Assembly (NCBI RefSeq): GCF_034190915.1
Contig: NW_026947486.1
Span: 102,839,123-102,903,122 of the forward strand
Source: Cavia porcellus
Taxonomy: Eukaryota; Chordata; Mammalia; Rodentia; Caviidae
Direction of reading: 5' to 3'
DNA: 64,000 nt
The position numbers were made by a program, and so were the translations under genes. Below are positions 63,795 through 64,000 of this stretch, piece after piece (the first letter of the stretch is position 1; the number at the start of each line of letters is the position of its first letter). The notes under the pieces were generated by a model. It made no database searches, had not been told where the DNA came from, and saw nothing but the letters and a program-made list of their open reading frames with translations.

Positions 63795-64000
63795 AGTGTT
63801 TTTTTTTAAAAAATTTTATTTTGAAAGTAGTGAAAGCACAACAGAACAAGATAGAACAAAGGCAATCGAGACAATGCAGTGAAATTGGTACATGACTTCA
63901 CAGTAGGACATTGTGATGTTAGTAATAGGTACTATGGTATATCTTGTTATCTTCACAATAGTTGTCCTGTCAATTAGGTATAGCGAAATCAAACCAAAAC
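63795..64000 (-). mobile_element. L1 3' end (type B), runs off the window
   Basis: TTTTTTTAAAAAATTTTATT, ACAACAGAACAAGATAGAAC and GCAGTGAAATTGGTACATGA match the L1 3' ends at 8580 and 43598. The insertion continues beyond position 64000, so its 5' end and duplication cannot be seen. Bases 63576-63794 are unassigned. Confidence 0.85.

Overview
The window reads as repeat-dense mammalian nuclear DNA, intergenic or intronic, from a rodent. It carries many 7SL-derived B1 SINEs with the rodent-type internal duplication, ID-type tRNA SINEs, ID+B1 dimers (B4-like), MaLR-type LTRs, ancient MIR, and several generations of LINE-1. A young SINE family with an alanine-tRNA body and a tail containing CCGATAAAAAGG is not the mouse or rat pattern. 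A non-muroid rodent such as a castorimorph (beaver or kangaroo-rat group) is my guess, but I cannot prove the species. I see no intact protein-coding gene, no rRNA, no functional tRNA and no CRISPR array. Every long open frame falls in a retrotransposon, antisense to one, or in a tandem repeat. One possible short exon (492-580) is the only gene-like signal.

Layout. 0-10 kb: scattered SINEs, a hAT-type DNA transposon split by a SINE (3965-4294), L1 3' ends, and the first copy of an unclassified repeat (6397-6812). 10-15.8 kb: old L1 interrupted by an LTR, a tandem repeat and a younger L1, then an unclassified possibly retroviral stretch. 15.8-20.6 kb: mostly unique sequence with the second copy of the unclassified repeat (19834-20205). 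20.7-24.0 kb and 28.6-31.9 kb: two LINE-1 derivatives that carry ORF1 but no ORF2, each flanked by a perfect target-site duplication. 32-38 kb: a 5'-truncated L1, a roughly 1.36 kb element built around a 120-bp tandem repeat with apparent target-site duplication and A-rich tail, and LTRs. 38-51 kb: SINEs, MIR, L1 fragments, a large GA-rich simple repeat. 51.8-57.7 kb: a near-full-length L1 on the minus strand with a 14-bp duplication and dead ORFs. 57.7-64 kb: unclassified or LTR-like sequence, unique DNA, and L1 ends.

The most interesting system is the pair of ORF1-only ('half-L1', HAL1-like) elements. They share the ORF1 N-terminus, the ORF1 stop, and the same ORF1-to-3' UTR junction. This points to a propagating lineage that depends on L1 ORF2 supplied in trans, rather than two random deletions. 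The full-length L1, the 3'-end fragments and the SINEs in the same window show the machinery such elements would use. All classifications were made by eye; no database search was possible.
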